Assembly (NCBI GenBank): GCA_046295975.1 | Contig: JBKBMG010000009.1 | Span: forward strand, 52,045-116,044 | DNA length: 64,000 nt | Source of the DNA: UBA2357 sp046295975 | Lineage (GTDB): Bacteria > Pseudomonadota > Gammaproteobacteria > Burkholderiales > Rhodocyclaceae | Direction of reading: 5' to 3' | Part shown: positions 1 to 8,580 of the stretch, piece by piece | Layout of the letters: every line of letters begins with the position of its first letter | Numbering within the stretch: position 1 is the first letter of the stretch | The notes under the pieces: generated by a model | What the model was told of the DNA's origin: nothing | The model's input: only the letters and a program-made list of their open reading frames with translations | Database searches by the model: none | Program-made: the position numbers and the translations under genes

Positions 1-209
1 CGCTCCGGGCTGCACCAGGGAGCGACAGTGGCGTCGCTCACCTGCCAGGTGCCGTCGGGCGACTGGGGCCCTTCCTCAGCCGCGCAGACCGCGGCCACCA
101 AGGTCAGCCCCAACACGAGCGACAGCCCTCTCAACGGTTTGCGGCACGAACCGCCTTCACGAACGACACGCCAACTCAGCCGACAACAGATCGAAGCCAA
201 AGCATGCAT
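1..209 (-). CDS. N-terminal part of an exported protein (cut by window edge)
   Basis: The minus strand reads open from an ATG at 209 to the window edge. It encodes a basic stretch, a hydrophobic core (LSLVLGLTLVAAVCAA) and then a hydrophilic start EEGPQSPDGTW, which is a typical Sec signal peptide with cleavage after Ala-Ala. The ATG at 209 has a GGGAGG ribosome site about 11 bases upstream but gives an unusually long n-region; a TTG at 134 (LRGLSLVLG) is the alternative start. The mature part is too short to name a family. It is divergent from nirS, so the 210-490 gap must hold both promoters. Confidence 0.5.
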   Translation of the reverse strand, partial: MHALASICCRLSWRVVREGGSCRKPLRGLSLVLGLTLVAAVCAAEEGPQSPDGTWQVSDATVAPWCSPE

Positions 210-396
210 GACGGCGAGCGCCTCCCGCGCACACGGAGAATGGTGAAGCAGTATAGAGCCCGCCGTCGGGCCGCGCACACCGGCACGGAATGGCGCGTTC
301 CGAGCCGCGCTCTGCCATGCTCATGCCGCCCTCCTGCTTCCCTTCCACCACCCATCCCGCACGCCCGCGCACGGTGTCAGCCCCGCCCGGCGATTC

Positions 397-410
397 TTGA
401 CTCAGGTTAA
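397..410 (+). promoter_or_regulatory. FNR/DNR-type box upstream of nirS
   Basis: TTGAC-TCAG-GTTAA is a 14-bp dyad matching the FNR/DNR/NNR family pattern TTGAY-N4-RTCAA, with one deviation in the right half. Its centre is about 87 bases before the nirS ATG. A class II position would place the transcript start near 445. The same half-sites recur at 2645-2658. Seen in sequence; oxygen/NO control is inferred from the family. Confidence 0.65.
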
Positions 411-490
411 AGACGTGCTGCCGGCATGGGAACAGAGTACGCCCTGGCTGAAGCAAGCCGTTCATGGCGAACCTGAAGGGAGAAACGACG

Positions 491-2137
491 ATGAAACTGA
501 CACTCCGCAAGACCACGAGCGCGGTCATGACCGCGTTACTGGTAGGGGGACTGACATCCTTGGGCGGCGCAGCTATCGCCCAGGACGCCCCCACCCTGTC
601 CAAGGAAGAATTCGAGCGGGCCAAGCTGCTGTACTTCCAGCAGTGCGCCGGCTGTCACGGTGTGCTGCGCAAGGGCGCCACCGGCAAGAACCTCGAGCCC
701 GACAACATGTTGAAGCTTGGCCAGCAGCGCCTGGAGCGGATCATTGCACTGGGCACAGAAGGCGGCATGAACAACTTCGACAAGATCTACTCGCCGGAGG
801 ACATCAAGCTGCTCGCCACCTACATCCAGATGGAGCCGCCGGTGCCGCCGGAACTCTCGCTGGCGCAGATGAAGGACAGCGTAAAGCGCCACGTCGAGAT
901 CGCGGACTACCCCACCAAGCCGCTGCACGGGCGCAACTGGAAGAACTTCTTCCTCGCCATCGAGCGCGACAACGGCTCCGTGGCGGTGATCGACGGTGAC
1001 AAGAAGGAACTGGTCGCGCGCATCCCCACCGGTTACGCGGTGCACGTGATGAAGGGCGTGGAGAACAACAAGGCGGTCAAGCATCCCAACCCGGAAGAAG
1101 TGGGCCGCTTCTGGTACACCATGGGCCGCGACGGCAAGATGACCAAGATCGACCTCTGGCAGGTGCCCGAGAAGATGCTGGTGGCCGAAACCCAGGTGGC
1201 CTACGACGCGCGCGACGTGGCGGTGTCGGGCGACGGCAAGTACGTGATCGGTGGCGGATACTGGCCGCCGCACTTCGTGATCCTCGACGCCAAGACCATG
1301 GAGCCGCTCAAGGTCGTGTCGGCCCGCGGTGTGAACGTCGACGGCGAATACGTCAATGAAGCCCGCGTCGCCGCGATCTACGACACCCCACACGCCCCCA
1401 CCTGGCTGGTGAACATTAAGGAGCTCGGCCAGACCTGGCAGGTCGATTACAGCGACATCGAGAACCTGCGCATCGAGATGATCGACAACTCCAAGTTCCT
1501 GCACGACGGCTTCTTCGATCCGACCGGACGCTACTTCCAGATTGCCGCCAACGCCTCCAACCAGATGGTGGTGATCGACGCCGAAACCCGCAAGCTGGAA
1601 TCCATCATCGACACCGACCTGCGTCCGCACCCGGGGCCGGGCGCCAACTGGATCGATCCGAAGTGCGGTCCGGTGGGCGGCACACCGCACCTGGGCGTGG
1701 GCAAGATGACGGCCTGGGGCAACGATCCCAAGGGCAACAAGGACCAGGCCTGGAAGATCTGCTACGAAGTCGAGACCGACGGGCCGGGGCTGTTCATCCG
1801 CACCCATCCGAAGAGCGACTACGTGTGGATCGACCAGACCCTGCACCCCGAGCCCGAGGTCCAGCAGTCGATCAAGGTCATCGACAAGAAGACGCGCGAG
1901 GTGGTCAAGACCATTCGCCTGACCGAAACCAAGGGCCAGGTCGCGACCCACTTCGAGTTCAATGCCGACGGCACCGAAGTGTGGGCCTCGGTATGGAACC
2001 GCGGCGACAGCCTGCAGCCGCACGGCGAAATGATCATCTTCGACGCCAAGACGCTGGAAGAGAAGGCTCGCGTCAAGGGGCTGTACGCACCGACCGGCAA
2101 GTTCAACGTGCATAACCGCAGCAACCACGTGACCTGA
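491..2137 (+). CDS. nirS: Cytochrome cd1 nitrite reductase NirS
   Basis: Periplasmic dissimilatory nitrite reductase, converting nitrite to nitric oxide, the defining step of denitrification. The 548-residue product has a Sec signal (about 1-30, ending AAIA), a cytochrome c domain with one CAGCH heme c site (Cys52, Cys55, His56), and from about residue 120 an eight-bladed propeller that binds heme d1, including YPTKPLHGRNW, GGGYWPPHF and the GPVGGTPHLG segment. Length and order fit the family. The ATG at 491 follows GGGAG. It is followed by a c551-type cytochrome and NirT, but the heme d1 biosynthesis genes (nirF, nirJ and so on) are not in the window. An FNR/DNR-type box lies upstream. Confidence 0.97.
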   Translation: MKLTLRKTTSAVMTALLVGGLTSLGGAAIAQDAPTLSKEEFERAKLLYFQQCAGCHGVLRKGATGKNLEPDNMLKLGQQRLERIIALGTEGGMNNFDKIYSPEDIKLLATYIQMEPPVPPELSLAQMKDSVKRHVEIADYPTKPLHGRNWKNFFLAIERDNGSVAVIDGDKKELVARIPTGYAVHVMKGVENNKAVKHPNPEEVGRFWYTMGRDGKMTKIDLWQVPEKMLVAETQVAYDARDVAVSGDGKYVIGGGYWPPHFVILDAKTMEPLKVVSARGVNVDGEYVNEARVAAIYDTPHAPTWLVNIKELGQTWQVDYSDIENLRIEMIDNSKFLHDGFFDPTGRYFQIAANASNQMVVIDAETRKLESIIDTDLRPHPGPGANWIDPKCGPVGGTPHLGVGKMTAWGNDPKGNKDQAWKICYEVETDGPGLFIRTHPKSDYVWIDQTLHPEPEVQQSIKVIDKKTREVVKTIRLTETKGQVATHFEFNADGTEVWASVWNRGDSLQPHGEMIIFDAKTLEEKARVKGLYAPTGKFNVHNRSNHVT

Positions 2138-2150
2138 TCGTCACGCGGGC

Positions 2151-2178
2151 GCTCCGTACCGGGCAACCGGTACGGAGC
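2151..2178 (+). terminator. Intercistronic hairpin after nirS
   Basis: A perfect 12-bp stem (GCTCCGTACCGG) with a four-base GCAA loop lies between nirS and the downstream cytochrome gene. No U-tract follows, so it may attenuate, or protect the abundant nirS mRNA, rather than terminate fully. Confidence 0.6.
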
Positions 2179-2204
2179 CGTTCCACGCCTGCCCGGAGAA
2201 GACC

Positions 2205-2540
2205 GTGAGCACTCATCGCACACCGCTACATGCCATCGCGATCGCATGTGTCGGCGCCATCGTGACCGCGCCCGCCGCGGCCGATGACGCCGAAATGCTG
2301 GCGCTGGCCGAGCGCAGCCGCTGCCTCAACTGTCATGAGGTCGCCGAGACCATTCGCGGCCCCGCCTGGGTGGATGTGGCGCAGCGCTACCGGGACGACC
2401 CAGAAGCGCTGGAAAGACTGGTCGACAAGGTCCGCAACGGCGGTTCCGGCGCCTGGGGCGACGACTACATGTCGCCCAACAAGCGGGTCAAGGAAGAAGA
2501 CATACGCCGCCTGGTGGGCTGGATTCTCGAACTCGAGTGA
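2205..2540 (+). CDS. c551-type monoheme cytochrome c
   Basis: Small periplasmic class I cytochrome c of 111 residues: signal peptide (about 1-26), one CLNCH heme site (Cys40, Cys43, His44), and a C-terminal methionine ligand in the stretch GAWGDDYMSPN (Met89). The G-G-S-G-x-W-G and Y-M-S-P-N pattern is that of cytochrome c551/552, the usual electron donor to NirS (NirM-like); NirC, a c55X cytochrome, is the alternative. The start is GTG at 2205, preceded by GGAGAA. It lies 67 bases after nirS, separated by a strong hairpin, and probably shares its promoter. Confidence 0.85.
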   Translation: MSTHRTPLHAIAIACVGAIVTAPAAADDAEMLALAERSRCLNCHEVAETIRGPAWVDVAQRYRDDPEALERLVDKVRNGGSGAWGDDYMSPNKRVKEEDIRRLVGWILELE

Positions 2541-2644
2541 GGACCGGGCGGGAGGTGCATACACCATTGCCGCGCCACCGTCACGGCGTCGCCGCGAGCG
2601 CCCGACCATCGCCCGGAACCACCAAAAACGAAATATCCCCGAAC

Positions 2645-2658
2645 TTGACGCGGGTTAA
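2645..2658 (+). promoter_or_regulatory. FNR/DNR-type box upstream of nirT
   Basis: TTGAC-GCGG-GTTAA has exactly the same half-sites as the box before nirS. A -10-like GATAGT sits at 2681-2686, about the spacing expected for a class II FNR-type promoter. It suggests that nirT starts its own anaerobically induced transcript. Confidence 0.65.
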
Positions 2659-2751
2659 AGCCAGGACACCGGGCCAGGTGGATAGTGCGAACCAAGCGCC
2701 GGACACAACCGCGGCCCGCATACCTCACCGAACACATAGACGAACGGAAAA

Positions 2752-3354
2752 ATGGACAAGCACACACCTGACCAACCCGCGGGTCTGTTCGCCCGGCTCC
2801 GCAAACCCACCACACGCTACTCGCTGGGCGGCCTGTTGGTCGTTGGCTTCGCCATCGGCGTGATCTTCTGGGGCGGCTTCAACACCGCCATGGAATGGAC
2901 CAACACCGAGAAGTTCTGCATCTCCTGTCACGAGATGCACGACAACGTCTATCAGGAATACAAGGAAACCATCCACTACAACAACCGTACGGGCGTGCGC
3001 GCGGTCTGCTCCGACTGCCACGTGCCGCAGGAATGGGTTCCCAAGATCGTCCGCAAGATCCAGGCCTCGCGCGAGGTGTGGGGCAAGATCACCGGCACCA
3101 TCGACACCCCGGAGAAATTCGAGGAAAAGCGGCTCGTCCTTGCCCGTCGGGAGTGGAAGCGCATGCTCGCCAACGACTCCCTGGAATGCCGCAACTGCCA
3201 CAGTTTCGAGAGCATGGACAAGGACAAGCAGGCCACCCGCGCCAGCCGCCAGCACGCACGCGCGGTGGAGGAAGGCCTGACCTGCATCGCCTGCCATCAG
3301 GGCATCGCCCACCACAAGCCGGAAAACATGACGGACGACGACTACTTCGATTGA
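2752..3354 (+). CDS. nirT: Tetraheme cytochrome c NirT (NapC/NirT family)
   Basis: Membrane-anchored quinol dehydrogenase that passes electrons from the quinol pool to periplasmic reductases. The 200 residues contain a single N-terminal transmembrane anchor (about 24-45) and four CXXCH sites: CISCH (56-60), CSDCH (86-90), CRNCH (146-150) and CIACH (178-182). This spacing and length fit NapC/NirT. Its position directly after nirS and the c551-type cytochrome, with its own FNR-like box, indicates service to nitrite reduction rather than to a nap operon, which is absent here. Confidence 0.93.
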   Translation: MDKHTPDQPAGLFARLRKPTTRYSLGGLLVVGFAIGVIFWGGFNTAMEWTNTEKFCISCHEMHDNVYQEYKETIHYNNRTGVRAVCSDCHVPQEWVPKIVRKIQASREVWGKITGTIDTPEKFEEKRLVLARREWKRMLANDSLECRNCHSFESMDKDKQATRASRQHARAVEEGLTCIACHQGIAHHKPENMTDDDYFD

Positions 3355-3415
3355 TCGGCCGCTCGCGCAACCGCCAGCCAGCAATCTGCAATCCGACAGC
3401 CAGGAGGATCAACCC

Positions 3416-4318
3416 ATGAAGCCCATTTCCGTGAAGTGCAGCCCCATGAAACTCAGCATCATCGCCGCAGCCACCGGCACCCTGCTCGCCACCCTCGCCG
3501 GCGGCGCCCTGGCCGCCGAACCCGCCGACTGGAGCAAGGTCGAGGCCAAGGACATCACCCTGTTCTACCCCGGCACTTCGGCCCTGGAATGGGTCACGGG
3601 TCGGCGTCACGGCGGTGGGCGCGCCTTCACCAAGGGCGACAGCTGTGCCGACTGCCACGCCGACGAGACGGCCGACATGGGCGCCAAGATCGTCGGTGGC
3701 GAGAAGCTGGAGCCCAGCCCGATACCGGGCAAGGCCGCCGCCATTCCGGTCAAGGTCCAGGCCGCTCACGACGGCGAGCATCTATACCTGCGCTTCAGCT
3801 GGCAGCAGCCGCCGGCCTCCTCCGGCGCCAAGCTCGACGAACAGAATCCGGTCAAGATCGCCTTCATGCTGGACGCCGGCGCGGTCGACATGGCCGAGCG
3901 CAGCGGCTGTTGGGCCAGTTGTCACGGCGATTCGCGCACCATGCCCGAAGGCGAGGACGGCAAGAAGAAGTACGTCAAGGACGGGTCGGTCGACACCGGT
4001 GTGTTCTACGACCTCGCCCAGTGGCGCAGTGGCGAGAACAAGGCCCTTGATGGCTATGTCGCAGAAACCCGCGTGATGGAAGAAGGCGGCACCGCCCTGG
4101 TCGGCGCAGAAGGCAAGCTCGACGGCGATACCTGGAACGTGGTGTTCACCCGCAAGCTCGCCGGTGGCAAGGGCGACGTGACCCTGGAGCCAGGCAAGAC
4201 CTACAACTTCGGTTTCGCGATTCACGACAGCCACAGCGCCGGACGCTATCACCACGTGTCGCTCGGCTACAGCCTGGGTCTGGATGCCAAGGCCGACATC
4301 ACCGCCGCCAAGCACTGA
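3416..4318 (+). CDS. Periplasmic heme-binding protein, ethylbenzene dehydrogenase gamma/cytochrome c-552 family
   Basis: Exported 300-residue protein (signal peptide about 1-33) with a CADCH c-type heme site (77-81) and a beta-sandwich domain resembling the heme-binding subunit of DMSO-reductase-family enzymes such as ethylbenzene dehydrogenase. A second cysteine motif, CWASCH (165-170), has three residues between the cysteines instead of two. The ATG at 3416 is preceded by AGGAGG; a second ATG at 3446 would give a shorter signal. It is probably co-transcribed with nirT (61-base gap), suggesting an electron-carrier role in nitrite respiration. The exact redox partner is unknown. Confidence 0.75.
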   Translation: MKPISVKCSPMKLSIIAAATGTLLATLAGGALAAEPADWSKVEAKDITLFYPGTSALEWVTGRRHGGGRAFTKGDSCADCHADETADMGAKIVGGEKLEPSPIPGKAAAIPVKVQAAHDGEHLYLRFSWQQPPASSGAKLDEQNPVKIAFMLDAGAVDMAERSGCWASCHGDSRTMPEGEDGKKKYVKDGSVDTGVFYDLAQWRSGENKALDGYVAETRVMEEGGTALVGAEGKLDGDTWNVVFTRKLAGGKGDVTLEPGKTYNFGFAIHDSHSAGRYHHVSLGYSLGLDAKADITAAKH

Positions 4319-4330
4319 GAGGAGATGATC

Positions 4331-4411
4331 ATGCGCGTACTCGTACACACCGTGCTGCTCGTAAGCCTGTCCCTGATCTCCGCATTCTCTTCGGCCGGCT
4401 GGCCGTTCTGA
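4331..4411 (+). CDS. Very small hydrophobic peptide (26 aa)
   Basis: An AGGAG ribosome site at 4320-4324 sits six bases before an ATG at 4331. The reading frame gives 26 residues: MRVLV, a single hydrophobic segment, then SSAGWPF and stop. An in-frame ATG at 4325 overlaps the ribosome site and is less likely. It begins 12 bases after the heme-binding protein gene and is followed at once by a strong terminator, so it is the last cistron of the nir transcript. It could be a one-helix membrane peptide, or a signal peptide left from a decayed gene. No known family is recognised. Confidence 0.5.
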   Translation: MRVLVHTVLLVSLSLISAFSSAGWPF

Positions 4412-4419
4412 GCGAAATA

Positions 4420-4440
4420 CGCCCCGCCGGGGGCGGGGCG
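4420..4440 (+). terminator. Rho-independent-type hairpin ending the nir operon
   Basis: CGCCCCGCC and GGCGGGGCG form a perfect 9-bp GC stem with a GGG loop, nine bases after the stop of the small peptide gene. It is followed by TT and then a repeat-rich region. Confidence 0.7.
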
Positions 4441-4640
4441 TTGGCAAAGCGAACGGTAGAAACAAGCACCACCGTTCGCCCTGTCGAAGGGCATCTTCGG
4501 CGGGGCCTTCGAGTGGGCTACGAGTGAGCTTCAACAGGCGCTCAGCCCGAACGGAAGTGGCTTCTTGTCCGCCCCAACGTTGTCAGCCCGAACGGGCGCG
4601 GCGCCTCGCGCCGCACCCGGACAAAACCATTCGAACGCTG
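4441..4640. repeat. Degenerate dispersed palindromic repeats
   Basis: This intergenic stretch contains several imperfect copies of the repeat core seen elsewhere in the window: GTTCGCCCTGTCGAAGGGC near 4480, and CAGCCCGAACGG twice (4544-4600), in opposing orientations. It relates to the copies at 18478-18590, 26530-26597, 45097-45214 and 55986-56286. No gene is visible. Confidence 0.6.
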
Positions 4641-4693
4641 TTTCCTGTGCGGCGCCGCCCTGTGAGAAAGCACCCGACCGACCAGCGGCGGGC

Positions 4694-5410
4694 TCACGAG
4701 CCCGGGCGCGATTCCCGGATGGCCGCGATGCGCTGCGGCTCGCAGTTCAGGTAGGCCGAGGAAGTCAGCCACTCCGGGTCCGGATAGTAGGCGAACATGA
4801 ACTGGCCATCCTTCAGGCTATCCACCACCTGCTCGGCCACCTCCGGGCGCACCGCCGGGCATCCCTGGCTGCGCCCGATGCGCCCCTGGCGCACAATCCA
4901 CTCCGGATCCACATAGTCCGCGGCATGGACAACAATGGCCCGTTCGCGAGCCTTGTCGTTGATGCCCGGCTCAAGCCCGTCCATGCGCAAGGAATAGCCA
5001 TGGCGGCCGAAATAACTTTCCTGGGTGCGGAACAGACCGATGCTGGACTGATAGCTGCCAACCACGTTGGAGAAACTGGTGGCCATGTCCTCGCCGGAAT
5101 TCTGGCCGTGCGCGACCAGCTCCTCCAGCACCAGCGTGTGTCGTTCCAGATCGAAGATCCAAAGCCGCGGCACTGAGGACGGCAGGGAAAAATCGATCAC
5201 CGCCAGGCGCTGCGCCGGCGCCACGCCGTTGCGCGTGGCGCACTGCATGGCCGCCACCGCCTTGCCCAGCACCTGGCGATCCAGTGCCGGCGCGGCGTCC
5301 GACAGCAGATCCTCCAACGCGGGGCCATAAGGTGCGTCGGCGAGGGAATGAGACGAAAATACAACACAAATGCTCGTAGCGAGCAGCAGACGACGAAACG
5401 TATTCGTCAT
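4694..5410 (-). CDS. Murein L,D-transpeptidase catalytic-domain protein (YkuD_2 type)
   Basis: Exported 238-residue protein with a signal peptide (about 1-24, ending SLA). The motif HAADY followed by GRSQGCPAVR carries the catalytic cysteine of the L,D-transpeptidase fold. The overall sequence (SSVPRLWIFDL, HGQNSGEDMATSFSN) fits the YkuD_2 group found in many Proteobacteria. The expected role is periplasmic cross-linking or trimming of peptidoglycan; in vivo substrates of this subgroup are poorly defined. It is transcribed away from a second L,D-transpeptidase gene. Confidence 0.85.
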   Translation of the reverse strand: MTNTFRRLLLATSICVVFSSHSLADAPYGPALEDLLSDAAPALDRQVLGKAVAAMQCATRNGVAPAQRLAVIDFSLPSSVPRLWIFDLERHTLVLEELVAHGQNSGEDMATSFSNVVGSYQSSIGLFRTQESYFGRHGYSLRMDGLEPGINDKARERAIVVHAADYVDPEWIVRQGRIGRSQGCPAVRPEVAEQVVDSLKDGQFMFAYYPDPEWLTSSAYLNCEPQRIAAIRESRPGS

Positions 5411-5839
5411 TCGGTATCATCCCCTTTGCTTCACGCCCGCGGACGACGCGCCCGCGCGCGGCTTCCCTGATTCCCTTCCGGGTTGAAACCCAGCGCCATC
5501 CGCGTAGTCCATCTTCGGAGCGGTACCTGCGCCACTCACGACGGGAAAGGCGAAGCACGAGGATGGTGAAACGCGAAAAACGGAGGCCGTCACGGCTTGC
5601 ACATCGGTCCGGCCTGACCGCGCAACGGCATGGACGGATCGAATGACGCAAGCGCCGCGACGAGACCGCTGGCCCGGCAAACGTGTTCTTGTGCACTCGC
5701 TGCACGTCGGTGCCGGGTCGCGGGGACGCCTCATTCCGCGAGGCCGTAGCCGACGGAACACGAGCGAGGAGCGCGCCGCCAGACTGCGAAATTCGCGAAA
5801 TGTGCGCATTTTAATCGCGCCTTTGAACAGAGGAAAGCA
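5411..5839. other. Intergenic region between divergent transpeptidase genes
   Basis: These 429 bases separate the two divergent genes and must hold both promoters. The only clear features are the short palindrome GCGAAATTCGC at 5786-5796 and an AT-richer stretch (TTTTAAT near 5809-5815) that could be a -10 region for the plus-strand gene. Open frames here have no coding character. Confidence 0.5.
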
Positions 5840-7588
5840 TTGTTACCAATTAGACTCCTGATCTGCGCCCTGGCGGCCCTGAGCCTGCTGCCCCACGCAG
5901 CGCATGCCGACGACACCGACCTGCGCGCGCCGCTGGAGCGGCTTGCCGCCGTGGAGCAAGGCCAACCCCGCCCCTACAACCGGGTAAGCGCCAACGAATT
6001 GCGGCAGTTCTACGCCCATCATGGCTTTCTGCCGGTATGGCAGGCACCCGGCCGGCTCGACGCGTTGCTCGCCCAACTCGAGGCACTACGCCATGACGGC
6101 CTGTCCCCCGAGGACTACGGCTTCGACAGCTTGCAGCACCTGCCGCGGCCGACCGCGGGGGGCACGCTGGCCGCCTGCGACGATCTGCTCGCCACCGCCG
6201 CCTACCTGCAAGCCTTGATGCATCTGCGCGTCGGCAAGCTGGACCCCGCCGGCGTCGAGCCTTCGTGGCGCTTCGAAGGTGCCCAGGCGGACAACCGCGA
6301 GGCAACACGCGCCGCGCTGGTGGCCGCGGCCGCAGCCGACATCGACGACCTCGCCGGCGCGTTCGAGCGTGCCCGCCCGAACCTCGCCCAGTACCGAATC
6401 CTGCGCGCCGCACTCACCCACTTCGCGCAACACCCCGACACCGTCTGGCCGACCGTACCCGGTGGCCCCACCCTGCGACCGGGCGACACCCACGCGCGGG
6501 TCGCGGCCTTGCGTACGCGGCTGCTCGCCAGCGGCCATCTGCCGGCGGACGGCGGAGGTCTCGACGCTGCGACCCCCGCGGGTGATGCGGAGGCAGCCGC
6601 GCCGTCCTCTGCGGATGCGCTTGCCACATCGGCCGCCCCCGCCGCCATGACGCCCGCCGCAATGACACCCGCCGATCCGGCACGCTTCGACGACGCCCTG
6701 CTCGCCGCCGTGGTCGCCTTCCAGCACGCCCACAGGCTGGAAGGCGATGGCGTGGTCGGCCCGGCGACGCTCGCCGCGCTCAACGTGCCTTACGCCAGAC
6801 GCCTCGCCCAGTTGCGGGTGAACCTCGAGCGCACCCGCTGGCTGGCGCGTGAGATTCTCCCCACCTTCGTGCTGGTCGACGTGGCCGGCGCACGCATCAC
6901 CTATTTCCGTGACGGCGCGGAAATCTGGCAAGCCCGCACCCAGGTTGGCCGGCCAGCCCGCCCCACGCCGCTGCTGCGCTCGGAAATCACCCACTTCACA
7001 CTCAATCCGACCTGGACCATTCCGCCGACGATTCTGCGCAAGGACAAGCTACCCGAGATCCAGCGCGACATCGACTACCTCGCCCGCAACCGCATCCGCG
7101 TACTCGACTACCACGGCAACGAACTGCCGCCGGAATCGGTGGACTGGACGCGCCCCGGCGCCGTCATGCTGCGCCAGGACGCCGGTCCCGGCAACGCCCT
7201 GGGCCAGGTCGCAATCCGCTTCCCCAACCCCTTCTCGGTTTACCTTCACGACACCCCCAGCCAGCGCCTGTTCGCCCGCGACCAGCGCGCCTTCAGTTCC
7301 GGCTGTGTGCGCGTTGAAGGCGCTTTCGGTCTGGTGGAGCACCTGATCGCCGATTTCGGCGACATCACCCCCGAGCGTGTTCGTGCGCTGCGCGACAGCG
7401 GCCGCACGCGCAATCTCAACCTGGCCCGGCCGGTACCGATTCTGGTAGCCTACTGGACCGCGGGCGCGGACGACGAAGGTCGCCCGGTATTCCGCCAGGA
7501 CATCTACGACCACGACGAAAAACTCGTCCGTGCGCTCGATACCAAGCACCCCGTGCTCCCGGACATGCGCGCAGCCGGTTGTCGCTGA
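5840..7588 (+). CDS. L,D-transpeptidase family protein (YcbB/LdtD-like)
   Basis: Large periplasmic L,D-transpeptidase of 582 residues that should form 3-3 cross-links in peptidoglycan. Order: signal peptide (about 1-23), an N-terminal scaffold domain (QFYAHHGFLPVW, HDGLSPEDYGF), a peptidoglycan-binding domain split by an Ala/Pro-rich insert (AVVAFQHAHRLEGDGVVGPATLAALN), and the YkuD catalytic domain ending with the cysteine motif SSGCVRVEG. The domain set and length match E. coli YcbB (615 aa). The start is TTG at 5840, supported by GAGGAAAG just upstream and by the signal peptide that follows. Confidence 0.88.
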   Translation: MLPIRLLICALAALSLLPHAAHADDTDLRAPLERLAAVEQGQPRPYNRVSANELRQFYAHHGFLPVWQAPGRLDALLAQLEALRHDGLSPEDYGFDSLQHLPRPTAGGTLAACDDLLATAAYLQALMHLRVGKLDPAGVEPSWRFEGAQADNREATRAALVAAAAADIDDLAGAFERARPNLAQYRILRAALTHFAQHPDTVWPTVPGGPTLRPGDTHARVAALRTRLLASGHLPADGGGLDAATPAGDAEAAAPSSADALATSAAPAAMTPAAMTPADPARFDDALLAAVVAFQHAHRLEGDGVVGPATLAALNVPYARRLAQLRVNLERTRWLAREILPTFVLVDVAGARITYFRDGAEIWQARTQVGRPARPTPLLRSEITHFTLNPTWTIPPTILRKDKLPEIQRDIDYLARNRIRVLDYHGNELPPESVDWTRPGAVMLRQDAGPGNALGQVAIRFPNPFSVYLHDTPSQRLFARDQRAFSSGCVRVEGAFGLVEHLIADFGDITPERVRALRDSGRTRNLNLARPVPILVAYWTAGADDEGRPVFRQDIYDHDEKLVRALDTKHPVLPDMRAAGCR

Positions 7589-7623
7589 AGGCGCACGCGG
7601 CCGGCGCCGCCCTTTCCCCGTCA

Positions 7624-7641
7624 CCGCGCCTTCAGGCGCGG
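7624..7641 (+). terminator. Hairpin after the YcbB-like gene
   Basis: CCGCGCC-TTCA-GGCGCGG forms a 7-bp stem 35 bases after the stop codon; no T-tract follows. It is a possible terminator. Confidence 0.4.
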
Positions 7642-7738
7642 CAGCGCTTTCAGCGCCGGCCACCGCCCGTTGCCCAGGCCCATCGCCGCGCCCCGCCACA
7701 GCATGTGACTACTTTCCCATCCGCAGCAAGGAGAAGCC

Positions 7739-8575
7739 ATGGACCCGATCACGGCCATCTATCACCCCGGATTCGTTGACCTCTACCTGATTCCCTGGAC
7801 CATCAGAGTGGTCACCGCCGGCATCATCTGGTTCGGCGGGAAATGGGTCGTCGCCCGGCTCACCGAACTGGTGCGCCGCCTCATGACCCGCGCCGCACTC
7901 GACATCATGCTGGTGCAGTTCCTTGGCAACATCATTCATGCGGTGCTGCTGGTGGTGGTCATCATCGCCGCGCTCGACCACCTCGGCGTACCCACCACTT
8001 CGATGCTGGCGGTGTTCGGTGCGGCGGGCCTCGCGGTTGGTCTGGCCTTGCGCGACTCACTGTCAAACTTCGCCGCCGGCATCATGCTCATCCTGTTCCG
8101 CCCCTTCCGCGTCGGCGACTTCATCGAGGCCGGCGGTGTGAGCGGCGTGCCCGAGGAAATCCGGATCTTCTCCACCGTGATCCGCACCCCCGACAACCGC
8201 CTGATCATCGTGCCCAACGGCCAGATCGCCAACGGCACCATCATCAACTTCAACGCCAAGCCGACGCGCCGCATCGACCTGGTGTTCGGCATCAGCTACG
8301 GCGACGACATCCGCAAGGCCAAGGCCATCATCGAGCGTGTGATCGCCGCCGACGAGCGCATCCTAGCCGACCCGGCCCCCGCCATCATGCTCGGCGAACT
8401 GGCCGAAAGCAGCGTGAACATCAACGTGCGTCCGTGGGTGAACACCGCGGACTTCTGGCCGGTGCGCGCCGCCCTGCTGGAAAACATCAAGATCGCCTTC
8501 GACGAGGAAGGCATCACCATTCCCTTCCCGCAACGCGACGTGCATCTGCGCGAGGCCCCCAGACTCGCCGCCTGA
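7739..8575 (+). CDS. mscS: Small-conductance mechanosensitive channel (MscS family)
   Basis: Inner-membrane tension-gated channel that releases solutes during osmotic downshock. At 278 residues it has the size of E. coli MscS (286). Three N-terminal transmembrane helices are followed by the Gly/Ala-rich pore helix (GAAGLAVGLALRDSLSNFAAG), the beta domain (FRPFRVGDFIEAGG, VPNGQIANGTIINF) and the C-terminal alpha/beta domain (GISYGDDIRKAK, ITIPFPQRDV). The start follows AAGGAG at the proper distance. It is a stand-alone gene between hairpins. Confidence 0.93.
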   Translation: MDPITAIYHPGFVDLYLIPWTIRVVTAGIIWFGGKWVVARLTELVRRLMTRAALDIMLVQFLGNIIHAVLLVVVIIAALDHLGVPTTSMLAVFGAAGLAVGLALRDSLSNFAAGIMLILFRPFRVGDFIEAGGVSGVPEEIRIFSTVIRTPDNRLIIVPNGQIANGTIINFNAKPTRRIDLVFGISYGDDIRKAKAIIERVIAADERILADPAPAIMLGELAESSVNINVRPWVNTADFWPVRAALLENIKIAFDEEGITIPFPQRDVHLREAPRLAA

Positions 8576-8580
8576 CGGAG

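Noticed and set aside
536..2128. A 530-codon open frame on the minus strand opposite nirS
   Set aside because: It is a shadow of nirS codon usage; no domains, and the opposite strand is an unambiguous nitrite reductase.
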